A stretch of DNA of 64,000 nt from Lacrimispora amygdalina (GCF_900205965.1 NZ_OAOF01000014.1:62001-126000); one strand, 5' to 3'; positions 49,766 to 59,705 are shown, counted from the first letter of the stretch. The notes: generated by a model from the sequence alone, not told the origin. A program made the numbers and translations.

Positions 49766-50737
49766 TTAATATGCTGCCGTAAGTAAAAGCTCCACTGCCA
49801 GACGGTCCGAAAGCCGCCCCGTCTTTACTGCCTCTTCAGCCTCCACGCAGGTATTCACATAGGAGAGAATCTGCTCCTTTGAAAAAGTTCTGGCCTGGGG
49901 CATCAGTTTACCTGCCGCAAAAGGCGGTATTTTAAGCCTAGATGCGATACCACTCTTGTCCATCCCCTTTCCCATCAGTTCCTTAACCTGCAGCAGCTGA
50001 TTAAACTGTCTGGCTATGAGAAACAGGATTCTCATGGGCGGCTCTTTTAATGTGAGTAAATCTTCATAAAGCGCAAGAGCCTTTTTTGTCTGTCGGTTAA
50101 CGATGGAATTAACCATTTCAAATATCTTATTGGCAGTCCGTTCCGTACAGATTGCCGCTACATCTTCATTCGTTATCACTTCTCGTCCCAGGGTGAAGCT
50201 GATTAGTTTTTCTAACTCCATCCGGATGTTCTCCATATCGTCTCCGGTCATACTCAGAAACAGTTCCATGGTCTGCCCTGTCACCTTCTTTCCTTCTCTG
50301 GAGAGAAGTGTTCCCGCCCATTTAGCAAGCTGGCCTATATCCTGACGCTCCATCTCTGCCGCATAGCCCAGTTCCTTTATCTTTTTAAACATTCGGCCTC
50401 TTTTATCCACTTCTGATTCCACAAACACCATGCAGGTTGTATCCGGAATCTGGGGAAGGTAAGAAACCAGCTCCTCAGCCGGGGATTTGAAAAATCCGCT
50501 GTCTTCCACCAATATCATTCGCTTCTCAGAAAAAAATGGCATGGTATCAGCTAAACTGATCAGCTCCTTTACATCAATGGACTTTCCGCCAAACTGATTG
50601 AAATTCATGGTATCTCCCTGGGTTATAGCCGATTTGAGCTGATTTTTATAGCTGTTTTTTAAAAAGGCTTCCTCCCCGTATAAAAGATAAACCGGCTTAA
50701 AACTACGATCCTTAATATCCTGATTCAGCGTCTGCAT
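49766..50737 (-). CDS. holA: DNA polymerase III, delta subunit
   Basis: Clamp-loader delta subunit of 323 residues. N-terminal AAA+-like fold starts KPVYLLYGEEAFLKN; further marks are FSEKRMILVEDSGFF, MEDIRMELEKLISFTL-type region (here DDMENIRMELEKLISF) and the C-terminal collar domain (ILFLIARQFNQLLQVKELM). Located after comEC, as in Bacillus; there rpsT follows, but here the tail locus intervenes. Confidence 0.94.
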   Translation of the reverse strand: MQTLNQDIKDRSFKPVYLLYGEEAFLKNSYKNQLKSAITQGDTMNFNQFGGKSIDVKELISLADTMPFFSEKRMILVEDSGFFKSPAEELVSYLPQIPDTTCMVFVESEVDKRGRMFKKIKELGYAAEMERQDIGQLAKWAGTLLSREGKKVTGQTMELFLSMTGDDMENIRMELEKLISFTLGREVITNEDVAAICTERTANKIFEMVNSIVNRQTKKALALYEDLLTLKEPPMRILFLIARQFNQLLQVKELMGKGMDKSGIASRLKIPPFAAGKLMPQARTFSKEQILSYVNTCVEAEEAVKTGRLSDRLAVELLLTAAY

Positions 50738-50757
50738 GTAATGTATCTCTCCTTTTC

Positions 50758-53160
50758 CTATCTTTCATTATACCCAGCCTTCCGGTTTCCGTCAACGAAA
50801 GTTGAAAAACCAATCCTGCTTCCATCCGTTACCAGTCTGACCGCTCCGCTCTCTCCCGTCTGAAAAACCGTAACGTTCCGCTTACTCAAACGGTTTAACA
50901 CTTCTTTATGAGGGTGTCCGTATGAGTTACCCTGACCGTAGGAAATAACAGACCAATGGGGAGATACTGCATCAAGAAACGGTTCACTGGAAGAATACTT
51001 AGAGCCGTGATGGGCAATTTTCAGAACATTTACTTCCCCCAGGTAATTCCCTTCTTTCTTTCCAAGAAGGCGCTGTTCCTCTGTCTCCCCCATATCTCCG
51101 GTAAACAGTATATGGCAATTTTCGTAGTCCATTTTAAGGACCTGGGATTCTCCGTTGGTATCTGCCGGGGTTTCCTCTTTGCCGGGATAAAGGCAGGTAA
51201 TGGAAAGCGCTCCGATTCTCATATAATCTCCTCCAGTTATATACCGCACACTGGTTCCCCGCTTTCCTGCCAGCGCATCCAGGGACTGAATGGATTCATC
51301 GTCTCTCCCATGATAAGGCAGAAACAGATTCCCGATTCGTATGTCTTCATTATTTTCCAGAAGGTATTTTACTCCGCTTAAATGATCCAGATCCCCATGA
51401 CTGACAAATGCGTAATCAATTACAGAAATACCAAGAGATTTTAAACAGGGAGCAAGTGTGTACTCTCCCAGAGACTTCTTTGAAGAGCTGCCGCCATCAA
51501 CCAGTATACATACGTCTTCTGTCCGCAGTAAAATTCCATCTCCCTGCCCCACATCAAGAAACCAAGCCTCCAGCCCCTTTACGGGGCGAGGCAGAAAAAT
51601 CACTATAGACAGGAGGTAAATTCCCATTAAGAAAAAAAGCTTCCCCCAATACGGAATTAACCATTTATCCGCTTTCTTTTTTAATAATCCAATAATAACC
51701 ATACTACCTGTAAGAAATACCGCGTAAGCAGCAAGCACCACCAAGCCAGGTCTTCCCAAAATAAGATTATTCCCAGGCAGCCCGCCTGCGGCATTTAATA
51801 GGATCTCATAAAGAGACAGTATATAATGCCCGGTTCCTGCAGCCGCAGTTCCCAAAACAGGGCTTAAGGTACCAAAAACAATCACCCCAAGACCGGAACT
51901 AAGAACTCCTCCCATAAGGGGAATTACCAGAAGGTTAAGTACCAGACCGTAAGGAGGCATCTGATAAAAATGAAAGGCCGTTACAGGCAGAATAATCATC
52001 TGGACAGCGAAGCAGGCAGAAAAACTCCTGGCAGACAGACCTTCCTTTCCCAGCCAGCTGCTAAGATAAGGAGCTGCTCCTCCAATTGCAAAAACAGCAC
52101 CAAAAGACAGCTGAACGCCTCCCTGCATAATCAGATACGGGGAATAAAAACCTTGAAAAAGCAGAGCCATCGAAGCGGCAGATAATAAATCGTATGTTCT
52201 GCCAAGACAGGCAGCATAGAATCCGGCACTCATCATTATACCTGCCCTTATAACAGAAGGGCTTGCACCGGTTAACATGCCGTATAAAATAAGGAGACCC
52301 GTACTCACAAGACCAGCTTCCCAAAAACCAGCTCCTGCCTTTCTCACCAGTTTGTAGAAGGACAGACCTATGAGTGACATGTGAAGACCACTGATAGCAA
52401 GGAGATGTGCAATGCCGTTTCTCTGATACAGATCCTTAATCTGACTGGAAATTCCCATTTTGTCTCCCAGTACTGCAGCAGCGAAAATCCCGGCATCCTC
52501 TTTTGATGCATCCCGGTAGAGAAGCTCCTTACTTCGCATCTTTAGACCTCTCAGATACTCCAATAGCGGTGATTTGGAAGGATCCGTAACCTGGATCTCC
52601 TCCGCAGACAGGCGGCAATCCAGCCCCTGGGATTGATAGTAATTTTTAAAATCAAACTCTCCGGGGTTTCTTGCCTGGGAAAAAAGCTGGATCTCTCCGC
52701 GTACTGTTACGGTCTGCCCGATCCCCAATTGTTCCCAGGAAGGACCGTTTTCTTTTTTCAGGGAAACCAACAGCCCGGAAGCTTCATAAGGAACTGCCTC
52801 CCATTTACCGAACCGGAATATTCTCAACCGGTTATGCTTTAATACGAGCTGTGCCTCTCCCTCATCTTCCTCAATGGAGGAAATTCTTCCCTGAGCTTCT
52901 GTGTAACAAGACGAGATTTGATCAAGTATCTTATCCCGCTCTCTCCATTTCTCCGTTTCCGCGTCAGCACGTGCCGCTCCCAGATAGAAAAAAATCAGAG
53001 GCAGAAAGACCCAAAGCGGGGTTCTGCCTCTTCTGCAACCACAAAAAATCATCCCGGCGGCAATCAGCGCCGGAAGAAAAAGCCAAGATGTCAGAGCCAG
53101 CAGTACGGCAGTCTCTCCAAGTACAAATCCCCCTGCGATCAGACATAATGGACGTTTTAT
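50758..53160 (-). CDS. comEC: DNA internalization protein ComEC/Rec2
   Basis: Transmembrane DNA-uptake channel. Three parts: an N-terminal OB-like DUF4131 region, the multi-helix Competence domain (RNGIAHLLAISGLHMSLIGL, GASPSVIRAGIMMSAGFYA) and a C-terminal metallo-beta-lactamase domain (VSHGDLDHLSGVKYLLEN, IAHHGSKYSSSEPFL). The first ATG is 53052 (764 residues), but 36 more codons upstream read IKRPLCLIAGGFVLGETAVL plus a membrane segment, with no ATG/GTG/TTG; AGGAGG lies just before, so I extend to an ATA at 53160 (800 residues). Natural competence is not otherwise demonstrated here. Confidence 0.88.
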   Translation of the reverse strand: MKRPLCLIAGGFVLGETAVLLALTSWLFLPALIAAGMIFCGCRRGRTPLWVFLPLIFFYLGAARADAETEKWRERDKILDQISSCYTEAQGRISSIEEDEGEAQLVLKHNRLRIFRFGKWEAVPYEASGLLVSLKKENGPSWEQLGIGQTVTVRGEIQLFSQARNPGEFDFKNYYQSQGLDCRLSAEEIQVTDPSKSPLLEYLRGLKMRSKELLYRDASKEDAGIFAAAVLGDKMGISSQIKDLYQRNGIAHLLAISGLHMSLIGLSFYKLVRKAGAGFWEAGLVSTGLLILYGMLTGASPSVIRAGIMMSAGFYAACLGRTYDLLSAASMALLFQGFYSPYLIMQGGVQLSFGAVFAIGGAAPYLSSWLGKEGLSARSFSACFAVQMIILPVTAFHFYQMPPYGLVLNLLVIPLMGGVLSSGLGVIVFGTLSPVLGTAAAGTGHYILSLYEILLNAAGGLPGNNLILGRPGLVVLAAYAVFLTGSMVIIGLLKKKADKWLIPYWGKLFFLMGIYLLSIVIFLPRPVKGLEAWFLDVGQGDGILLRTEDVCILVDGGSSSKKSLGEYTLAPCLKSLGISVIDYAFVSHGDLDHLSGVKYLLENNEDIRIGNLFLPYHGRDDESIQSLDALAGKRGTSVRYITGGDYMRIGALSITCLYPGKEETPADTNGESQVLKMDYENCHILFTGDMGETEEQRLLGKKEGNYLGEVNVLKIAHHGSKYSSSEPFLDAVSPHWSVISYGQGNSYGHPHKEVLNRLSKRNVTVFQTGESGAVRLVTDGSRIGFSTFVDGNRKAGYNER

Positions 53161-54149
53161 TAATTTGTTCCTCCTGTTTCTTCTGTATTTTCTGTAGATT
53201 CCTCATTCTCTTCATTATAATCCAGATTCCGCTCAAACAACTGGTTTAGGGAAATGGAGTCCCGAAACATCACTTCCTGGGAACCATTGACTGTGATCTG
53301 GACCTTATTGACAGATGATACCGCAGCCAGTGAATTCACAATGGAATAGATGGGAATGTATTCCTTTACATCCAAAGTATTATTTAAAAATGAAGAGTCA
53401 AAATTAATATAACAAACATTTTCATTCACAGATACATTTAACAGCTTGGTGTCCTTTGGCAGTGTTGGGTTTAATCCCGGCCTGCTTGGACCAGCTATCA
53501 GCTGTTCAATAACCAGTTTTTCCAGAGAAGTATTGATGTTATGAACCACTTCTCTTGTCTCGCGAACCAGCTTTTCCCCATTTTCATCCGAAAAGTATAA
53601 AGAAAGCTCTGTTTTTTCAAATGAGTTAACGTTGCTGATGTTATCGATAAAATCCGTACTCTGCATAGGCCCGATGGGATTTCCTGCGTTATCCAGAAGA
53701 GGCTGCTCTGCTGTATAGATCGTCACGTATGCGATCCCGTCAATCTGTGTTAATGTTCTGACCAGAGCCGCTCTGCACAGAATCTCCCTGGTGCTGTTCA
53801 TCATGGCGTAATTATTATCAAAATACAGGTATAAAACCGTATCCTCCAGCTTATACTTCTCAAACCCCACCTTGTCCGGTACTGCTGCCTGCCGGTCCAG
53901 ATCCTTTGGTACGTTGCGGAGCTGCATCATAAGATTTTTAATTTTCCAATCTGTATCCGTTCCCGGATCATCTGAAGGCTTCTCAGGCATAGTATATTGC
54001 TGAGGCTCCATTTTGGTCATAGCCGAATTCAAATAGTAGATCTGATAAAGCTTTCCGCTCTCTGTATGTTCTTCAGGCGCCCTTCCTGCACAGCCGGATA
54101 AGCATATCATAGTCAGCAGGAAGATTACTATACCAGTTAATCGCTTCAT
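53160..54149 (-). CDS. GerMN-domain lipoprotein (GerM-like)
   Basis: About 329 residues from ATG 54149 (ribosome site AGGAGGAACAGG). Lipoprotein signal with lipobox LSGC (Cys20). Two tandem GerMN (sporulation/germination) domains follow, each with xxYVTIYTAEQPLxDxxGNPIGPM-like and LNVSVNENVCYINFDSSFLNN stretches. GerM is a spore-envelope protein in Bacillus; in non-sporulating cells LpqB-type relatives pair with kinases. It lies immediately after the histidine kinase gene, consistent with a sensory partnership. Its TAA overlaps the presumed comEC start. Confidence 0.88.
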   Translation of the reverse strand: MKRLTGIVIFLLTMICLSGCAGRAPEEHTESGKLYQIYYLNSAMTKMEPQQYTMPEKPSDDPGTDTDWKIKNLMMQLRNVPKDLDRQAAVPDKVGFEKYKLEDTVLYLYFDNNYAMMNSTREILCRAALVRTLTQIDGIAYVTIYTAEQPLLDNAGNPIGPMQSTDFIDNISNVNSFEKTELSLYFSDENGEKLVRETREVVHNINTSLEKLVIEQLIAGPSRPGLNPTLPKDTKLLNVSVNENVCYINFDSSFLNNTLDVKEYIPIYSIVNSLAAVSSVNKVQITVNGSQEVMFRDSISLNQLFERNLDYNEENEESTENTEETGGTN

Positions 54150-54165
54150 CCTGTTCCTCCTGTTC

Positions 54166-55608
54166 CTAAGAAATGTATGTGAGGGGAATACGTACGGTAA
54201 AAGTAGTACCCTCTCCCTCTTTGCTCTGAAGCTTAATGGCACCCTGATGCATCAGAACTATCTTTTTCGTTATGGACAGCCCAAGCCCGGTACCGCCGGT
54301 TTCTCTGGATCTGGCTTTATCCACCCGGTAAAAGCGGTCAAAGACACGTTCCTGGAATTCTTCCGAGATGCCGATTCCCGAATCCGCTACCTTTACGTAG
54401 AAGAACTTATGGTCTGCATCCAGAGTCACCCGGACCCATCCGCCTTCCACGTTGTATTTAATAGCATTCTCCACCAGATTGCTAAGTGCAAGCGAAAGCT
54501 TCATCTCATCTACATCAGCCGTCACTTCCCGCATGCTCTCAAAAGTCAGTTCGATGTTACGCTTTCCTGCAATCGGACGCAGCCGCTTTAAAATCAACTC
54601 CAACAGACCGTTGATTTTGACCTGTGCTATGTTTAAGTTGGCTCCTGCCGTCTTATCCATACGCACCAGGGCAAGCAGATCATCTATAATTTTGTTCTCT
54701 CTTTCTATCTCTTCGGATATGTCACTTAAAAATTCCCGGTATAATTCCACCGGAGCATCCTCCATGCCCATCAGCGAATCAGCTAGAACCCGAATGGATG
54801 TAATTGGAGTTTTTAGTTCATGAGATACATTGGATACGAACTCTTCCCTTGACTTGTCTACCGCTTTCAGTTTCTTTAAAGTGGTGTTGATGGAATCCGA
54901 AATCTGTCTGGTTTCCTTATAAACCCGTGAGCTGATATCCTCTTCCAGATTCCCTTGTGCAGCACGGTTTAACAGCCGTTGAAGCTCACGAAACGGCTTC
55001 ATGATAAGCTTTACAAGCAACACTGCAACAATTGCAAGTATAGAAACTATTAATAGCTGCAAAAATGAGCCTTTATCCGATACTGCCACAATCCGGTTCA
55101 GAAGATCTTCCGAGGATGCCGTGACAATCATGACACCATCGATCTCCTTATCCTGGCTGTTGGAATAGATGGGAATTGTCAGGGAGAAATATTTTTTTTC
55201 CTGATTATAATTGCTGCTGATTTCACCATTGAAACAGCGGACCACCTCTTCCGACACATTGGTTTTTCCTGCAGAAAGGGAAAAGGTATCGCTGATAATG
55301 CGGAAACTCTTGTTAATAATTATAATTCTCCCATTAAACATATCCGCTTTAACAGACATTTCATTATCCAGAAGAGGATCTCTTGGGTCCATTGTCAGGA
55401 ATCCAATTCTGGTCATCTTATTGCTTAAAATCCAGCACTGGTTCTGTATTTCCTTCATCCTGGAATCAATCAGGTTCTGGCGGAATGCACCTAACAAAAC
55501 TGCACTTCCTATGGAGACAGTCATGCTTCCAATCAAGATAAAAACAAGAATCAGGGTAACCTGCAGGCTTATGGTTGGTTTTCGTTTGAAACGTTTCTCC
55601 TCAAACAT
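54166..55608 (-). CDS. Membrane sensor histidine kinase
   Basis: About 480 residues. Two membrane helices (~18-40 and ~180-205) bound an extracellular sensor; a HAMP linker (IMKPFRELQRLLNRAAQGNL), HisKA with the phospho-His motif VSHELKTPITSIR, and HATPase_c (N box NLVENAIKYN, G boxes DSGIGI and GTGLGLSI) follow. ATG 55608 is preferred over 55614 for spacing to AGAGAGG. WalK/PhoR-like architecture, but no response-regulator gene lies in the window on either side, which is unusual for this class. Confidence 0.92.
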   Translation of the reverse strand: MFEEKRFKRKPTISLQVTLILVFILIGSMTVSIGSAVLLGAFRQNLIDSRMKEIQNQCWILSNKMTRIGFLTMDPRDPLLDNEMSVKADMFNGRIIIINKSFRIISDTFSLSAGKTNVSEEVVRCFNGEISSNYNQEKKYFSLTIPIYSNSQDKEIDGVMIVTASSEDLLNRIVAVSDKGSFLQLLIVSILAIVAVLLVKLIMKPFRELQRLLNRAAQGNLEEDISSRVYKETRQISDSINTTLKKLKAVDKSREEFVSNVSHELKTPITSIRVLADSLMGMEDAPVELYREFLSDISEEIERENKIIDDLLALVRMDKTAGANLNIAQVKINGLLELILKRLRPIAGKRNIELTFESMREVTADVDEMKLSLALSNLVENAIKYNVEGGWVRVTLDADHKFFYVKVADSGIGISEEFQERVFDRFYRVDKARSRETGGTGLGLSITKKIVLMHQGAIKLQSKEGEGTTFTVRIPLTYIS

Positions 55609-55635
55609 GATCATGCCTCTCTAATCTGCTGCTTA

Positions 55636-56502
55636 TCATAGCTCTGTCTTTTTGGTACATGTAATAGCCAGAGCGCCGGGGCCGATGTGGCAGGATACGC
55701 TGAGGGAAAGGTGGTCCACATAGATTTCCCCTGTTTTTGGAAACAGCTCCTGTAATTCCTGTTTAAATTCCAAAGCAGCCTCCAGACTGTCTGAATGAAC
55801 CACTGACATATGACAATTCACCCCTTCCGGGTCTTTGAAGCGTTCTTCCATATCTTTTCTTACAGCAGCCACCATCATGGATTTTGCCTGCTTCATAGTT
55901 CTGGCTTTCGCAAAGGCATCAAGCTTTTCCCCCTGTATGGTAAGTACCGGTTTGATTCGAAGAAAGCTTCCCAGCAGTGCTGCAGCCGGTGTGATTCTTC
56001 CGCCTTTTTTAAGATATTCCAGAGTATCCAGCGTGATATAAATAGTGGAGTCCATCTTTGTCTCCTCCAGCTTCTCCTTAATCTTCTCCGGACAAATTCC
56101 ACGCTCTGCCATATCCCTGGCATCTAAAACAGACTGTCTCTGAGTCACCGAGATCCTCTGATTGTTAACTACCAGGACCTTTCCATCAAATTCCTCTGCC
56201 AGCATGGTTGCTGTCTGGCAGGAGCTGCTTAATCCACTGGACATGGGGATGTGCACAACTGCATCATAATCCTTTAACAGTTCAGTCCATAAATCCATTA
56301 AATCTCCGGGCGAAGGCTGAGAAGTGGAAATATCTGCGCCGCTTTTCAGCTTTTCATAAAACTCCTGCTGGCTTAAGCTGATATCCTCATAGTACATCTC
56401 TCCATCCATCATAAATGGCATGGGAATGACATAAATTCCAGCTTCCTTCCCCTGTTTCTGGGTTATTCCGCTGTTGCTGTCTGTAACAATTGCTACTTTC
56501 AT
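55636..56502 (-). CDS. DegV family fatty-acid-binding protein
   Basis: 288 residues. DegV/FakB fold: VAIVTDSNSGITQKQGKEAG start, STSQPSPGDLMDLWTELLKD (fatty-acid carboxylate site), MSSGLSSSCQTATMLAEEF, and a C-terminal EDD domain ending PGALAITCTKK. FakB-type proteins deliver fatty acids to the kinase FakA. No fakA is nearby. Twelve bases after the ABC transporter gene. Confidence 0.92.
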   Translation of the reverse strand: MKVAIVTDSNSGITQKQGKEAGIYVIPMPFMMDGEMYYEDISLSQQEFYEKLKSGADISTSQPSPGDLMDLWTELLKDYDAVVHIPMSSGLSSSCQTATMLAEEFDGKVLVVNNQRISVTQRQSVLDARDMAERGICPEKIKEKLEETKMDSTIYITLDTLEYLKKGGRITPAAALLGSFLRIKPVLTIQGEKLDAFAKARTMKQAKSMMVAAVRKDMEERFKDPEGVNCHMSVVHSDSLEAALEFKQELQELFPKTGEIYVDHLSLSVSCHIGPGALAITCTKKTEL

Positions 56503-56514
56503 TCCGGCTCTCCT

Positions 56515-58296
56515 TTATTTCTCCAATTCAGTATTCTGTTCTGCTTCGGTCACAGATGTATAAAGCTGGTAATACATGCCCTTCTTTAAAAGCAGTTCTT
56601 CGTGGCTTCCTTCTTCCAAAATACGGTTGTCTGACAAAACCAATATCCTGTCAGCATTCTGTATCGTTGTCAGGCGGTGTGCAATTGTCACAGTTGTCCT
56701 TCCCCGGGAAAGCCGCTCTAATGACTGGGAAACCAGCTGTTCGCTCTCATTATCAAGTGCGGATGTTGCCTCATCCAGAATCAGAACCGGCGGATTCTTT
56801 AAAAAAACTCTTGCTATACTGATCCGCTGCTTCTGTCCTCCGGAAAGCTTTACTCCACGTTCTCCTACATATGTATTATATCCGTCCTTTAATCCTGCAA
56901 TAAATTCATGGGCTCCTGCCATTTTAGCTGCTGCTGTCACATCGTCCATAGAAGCGCCCGGACGGCCGTATTCGATGTTTTCGAATACAGTCCCTGAGAA
57001 TAAATAAACATCCTGCTGCACCACACCTACCGTGCTTCTTAAGCTCTTAAGGGTTACTTCCCTGATATCCTGGCCATCAATGGAGATTCTCCCCTCTGTT
57101 GGATCATAAAAACGGGGAACAAGACTGCAGAGAGTTGTCTTTCCTCCACCGGAAGGTCCTACCAAAGCTACCTTTTCTCCCGGCCTGATGGTTAAATTGA
57201 TATGAGACAGAACAGGATTGCGATCGTCCGGATATTCAAAAGAGACATCTTCAAAGGAAATCTCCCCTTTCGTATCTGTAAGAGGTTTTGCACCTTCTTC
57301 ATCAAATATATCTATATTGGCATCCATCAGCTCCATGAAACGGTCAATTCCTGTCATGCCCCTCTGAAACTGCTCCGCAAACTCAATGATTCTTCGTATG
57401 GTAGCCAGCAGCGTGCTGACATAAAGTGTGTAAGCTACAAGATCACCAGGCTCAATGAAACCCTTAATCATAAAAATACCGCCTGCAACGATCACTACCA
57501 CATACATCAGACCATCAAACATCCGAATGGTATTCTGGAAAGCAGCCATATATTTATAAGTTTTTCTTTTGATCTGTAAAAATTCCTGGTTATCACGATT
57601 GAATTTTTCTATCTCGATCTTTTCATTTGCAAACGCTCTTACCACCCGGTTACCCAGAAGGCTGTCTTCAATCCTGGCATTCAGTTCACCAATGTGATTT
57701 CTCTGGTGTTTGAACGCTTTTCTTACCTGTATATTAAAATAAGTACAGGATATTGCCATTACCGGAATCAGCAGGAAAATAATCAGAGTCAGCCATACAT
57801 TGATCCCCGACAGAACAATAAACGAAATTACGGTTTTTAAAAATGCAATAAAAAATTCTTCCGGACAGTGATGGGCAAATTCAGTCACGTCAAATAAATC
57901 GCTGGTAATCCGTGACATAATCTGCCCGATCTTGGTATTATTAAAATAATTATCTGAGAGCTTCTGCAGATGTCCGAACGCATCCTCTCTCATATCCGTC
58001 TCTATGGCAGCACCCATTACATGACCTGTATATGCCATGTAAAAGCTGGCCATACCGTCTATAATCCTCAGTCCGAAATAAAGCGCCCCGATACTGATAA
58101 TGGTACGAATGGTCAGTGCCGATATATCCCTAAGCCCCTGATTCGTAATGTACCGAAGGATCAGGGGCAGAACCATCTCACAAATGGTGGTCAGGGATGC
58201 ACAGAATAAATCCATCAACATAATATTTGTATATTTTTTATAATAAGGCACAAAACGCTTCAGTAATATGCCTGTTTTCATCTCTTTTTGATTCAT
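56515..58296 (-). CDS. ABC exporter, fused permease and ATPase
   Basis: 593 residues. Six-helix type I export permease (~25-310), then ATPase: Walker A GPSGGGKTT, Q-loop VVQQDVYLFSGT, signature LSGGQKQR, Walker B VLILDEATSALD, H-loop IAHRLTTI. Homodimeric multidrug/lipid exporter class (MsbA/BmrA-like). Substrate unknown. Forms a short operon with degV and the upstream unknown gene. Confidence 0.94.
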   Translation of the reverse strand: MNQKEMKTGILLKRFVPYYKKYTNIMLMDLFCASLTTICEMVLPLILRYITNQGLRDISALTIRTIISIGALYFGLRIIDGMASFYMAYTGHVMGAAIETDMREDAFGHLQKLSDNYFNNTKIGQIMSRITSDLFDVTEFAHHCPEEFFIAFLKTVISFIVLSGINVWLTLIIFLLIPVMAISCTYFNIQVRKAFKHQRNHIGELNARIEDSLLGNRVVRAFANEKIEIEKFNRDNQEFLQIKRKTYKYMAAFQNTIRMFDGLMYVVVIVAGGIFMIKGFIEPGDLVAYTLYVSTLLATIRRIIEFAEQFQRGMTGIDRFMELMDANIDIFDEEGAKPLTDTKGEISFEDVSFEYPDDRNPVLSHINLTIRPGEKVALVGPSGGGKTTLCSLVPRFYDPTEGRISIDGQDIREVTLKSLRSTVGVVQQDVYLFSGTVFENIEYGRPGASMDDVTAAAKMAGAHEFIAGLKDGYNTYVGERGVKLSGGQKQRISIARVFLKNPPVLILDEATSALDNESEQLVSQSLERLSRGRTTVTIAHRLTTIQNADRILVLSDNRILEEGSHEELLLKKGMYYQLYTSVTEAEQNTELEK

Positions 58297-58304
58297 ACAT
58301 TCCT

Positions 58305-59552
58305 CTACTCTGTAATACGAATATTTTTAATCAGTTCCAAAGCCCAGTCTCTCTCCCCCGGTTTTCTGCTAACTATATTTATATTCATACGCTGGTCTTT
58401 ATAAAGTACCTGGGCCGATACTCCATATCTGGTTTCTCCCGGCTTCTCCTCCGGTTCATAAAACGCAACCCTGACCCTGGCTTTATCCAGTTCAAAATCC
58501 AGTATCTTCTCCGCCTTCCCCTGTTCAAACCACTGTGGCTTAAATTCCGCCTGACGTCCAGCAAAAACTGCCGCATAGATATAATAATCATGACCGCCGT
58601 AGTCCCTCCCGTCATAATAATGATCAATTGCGCTGTTGTCTTCCTCGTCATACAAAAAATTTCCGGGAATTGCAAAACTCATATTGCCGATTTTCCTGTA
58701 AACCAGATGCTTTCTGCAGCCAATGGAATCATCAATATCCATTAGATTCACTGAATCCATCTCCATGGGGGTGTGATCATCAAGATTGCAGACATCTAGA
58801 TAGGTCTTATGCGGAAACGGAATTTCAGGATCCAGAGTATACGCCTTTTCAAGAAGCTCTATAATTCTTTGATTTACATAAAAATCCTGGGTGCTCCGCT
58901 GGGAGGGCATAAAATAACAGGACTGGTTTAACAGTACCAGTGCACTGTTCCTGTAATATCTCGCATCCTTTACCGGATCATTCCATACAAAAAAATCCTT
59001 TGCAAATGCAACGCTCATTCCGGAATGAACCATCCCGGATATCTCTTTTAAGGAAAAAGAACGGATATGAGTAATCAGCTTTCCTTCCTGCCTGGATGGA
59101 ATGTAGTAAATGGCAGGCCAGCAGAACATGTATTCCCCTTTTTCATCCCAACCGGATACCAGATCCATCAAATCGGAAAACCATTGATAAAAATACTTCT
59201 GTCTCATGGCTAGAAAATCTCTTTTTAAGAAATAACCGGTCCGGTCTTCTACTTTCAGCTTTAGCTTCTTTTCCAGGGCAGCATGCTCCAAAAATTCTAC
59301 CACTGCAGCATGAAACCCAGGCCCCGCAATGTTTGTCTGGCTCTCTCCCTGAAGCTTACGCTTATTCCAGTGAAACCAGATATATCCTTCCGGACATAGC
59401 TGGACAAGCAGCATTCCTTCAACACGATAACACTGATATCCCATTTTCTTTGCCAGCTCCTTCACCATAAGCTCCGCAGACTGACAGTTCCAGGCAAAAC
59501 CGGAAAATATTCTTTTCTTGGGCTCCAAAGAAAATCTGATTCTTACACTCAT
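58305..59552 (-). CDS. Conserved protein of unknown function
   Basis: 415 residues, cytoplasmic by sequence (no signal or membrane helix). Aromatic-rich: FHWNKRKLQGESQTNIAGPG, KQKYFYQWFSDLMDLVSGWD-like (MRQKYFYQWFSDLMDLVSG), MPSQRSTQDFYVNQRIIELL. C-terminal ~110 residues look like a DUF with KHLVYRKIGNMSFAIPGNFL and a distinct YEPEEKPGETRYGVSAQVLY strand. No catalytic motif recognised. Nine bases upstream of the ABC exporter gene and probably expressed with it. Confidence 0.75.
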   Translation of the reverse strand: MSVRIRFSLEPKKRIFSGFAWNCQSAELMVKELAKKMGYQCYRVEGMLLVQLCPEGYIWFHWNKRKLQGESQTNIAGPGFHAAVVEFLEHAALEKKLKLKVEDRTGYFLKRDFLAMRQKYFYQWFSDLMDLVSGWDEKGEYMFCWPAIYYIPSRQEGKLITHIRSFSLKEISGMVHSGMSVAFAKDFFVWNDPVKDARYYRNSALVLLNQSCYFMPSQRSTQDFYVNQRIIELLEKAYTLDPEIPFPHKTYLDVCNLDDHTPMEMDSVNLMDIDDSIGCRKHLVYRKIGNMSFAIPGNFLYDEEDNSAIDHYYDGRDYGGHDYYIYAAVFAGRQAEFKPQWFEQGKAEKILDFELDKARVRVAFYEPEEKPGETRYGVSAQVLYKDQRMNINIVSRKPGERDWALELIKNIRITE

Positions 59553-59650
59553 CTGAAATCCTTCCTAACATACCTTTCTATATTCTATCGTATTTTTGTT
59601 AGAAATGGAAGCACAAAAAGCACATGGACAAAGTTATTTTCATTCTTTTG

Positions 59651-59693
59651 AAAAAAAGAAGGCCACCCGGTGCGTAAACCGGGAAGCCCTCTT
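59651..59693 (-). terminator. Terminator after gpmI
   Basis: Stem AAGAAGGCCACCCGGT / ACCGGGAAGCCCTCTT (one or two mismatches), ending in seven T's on the minus strand. Confidence 0.85.
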
Positions 59694-59705
59694 ATTATTG
59701 CTACA

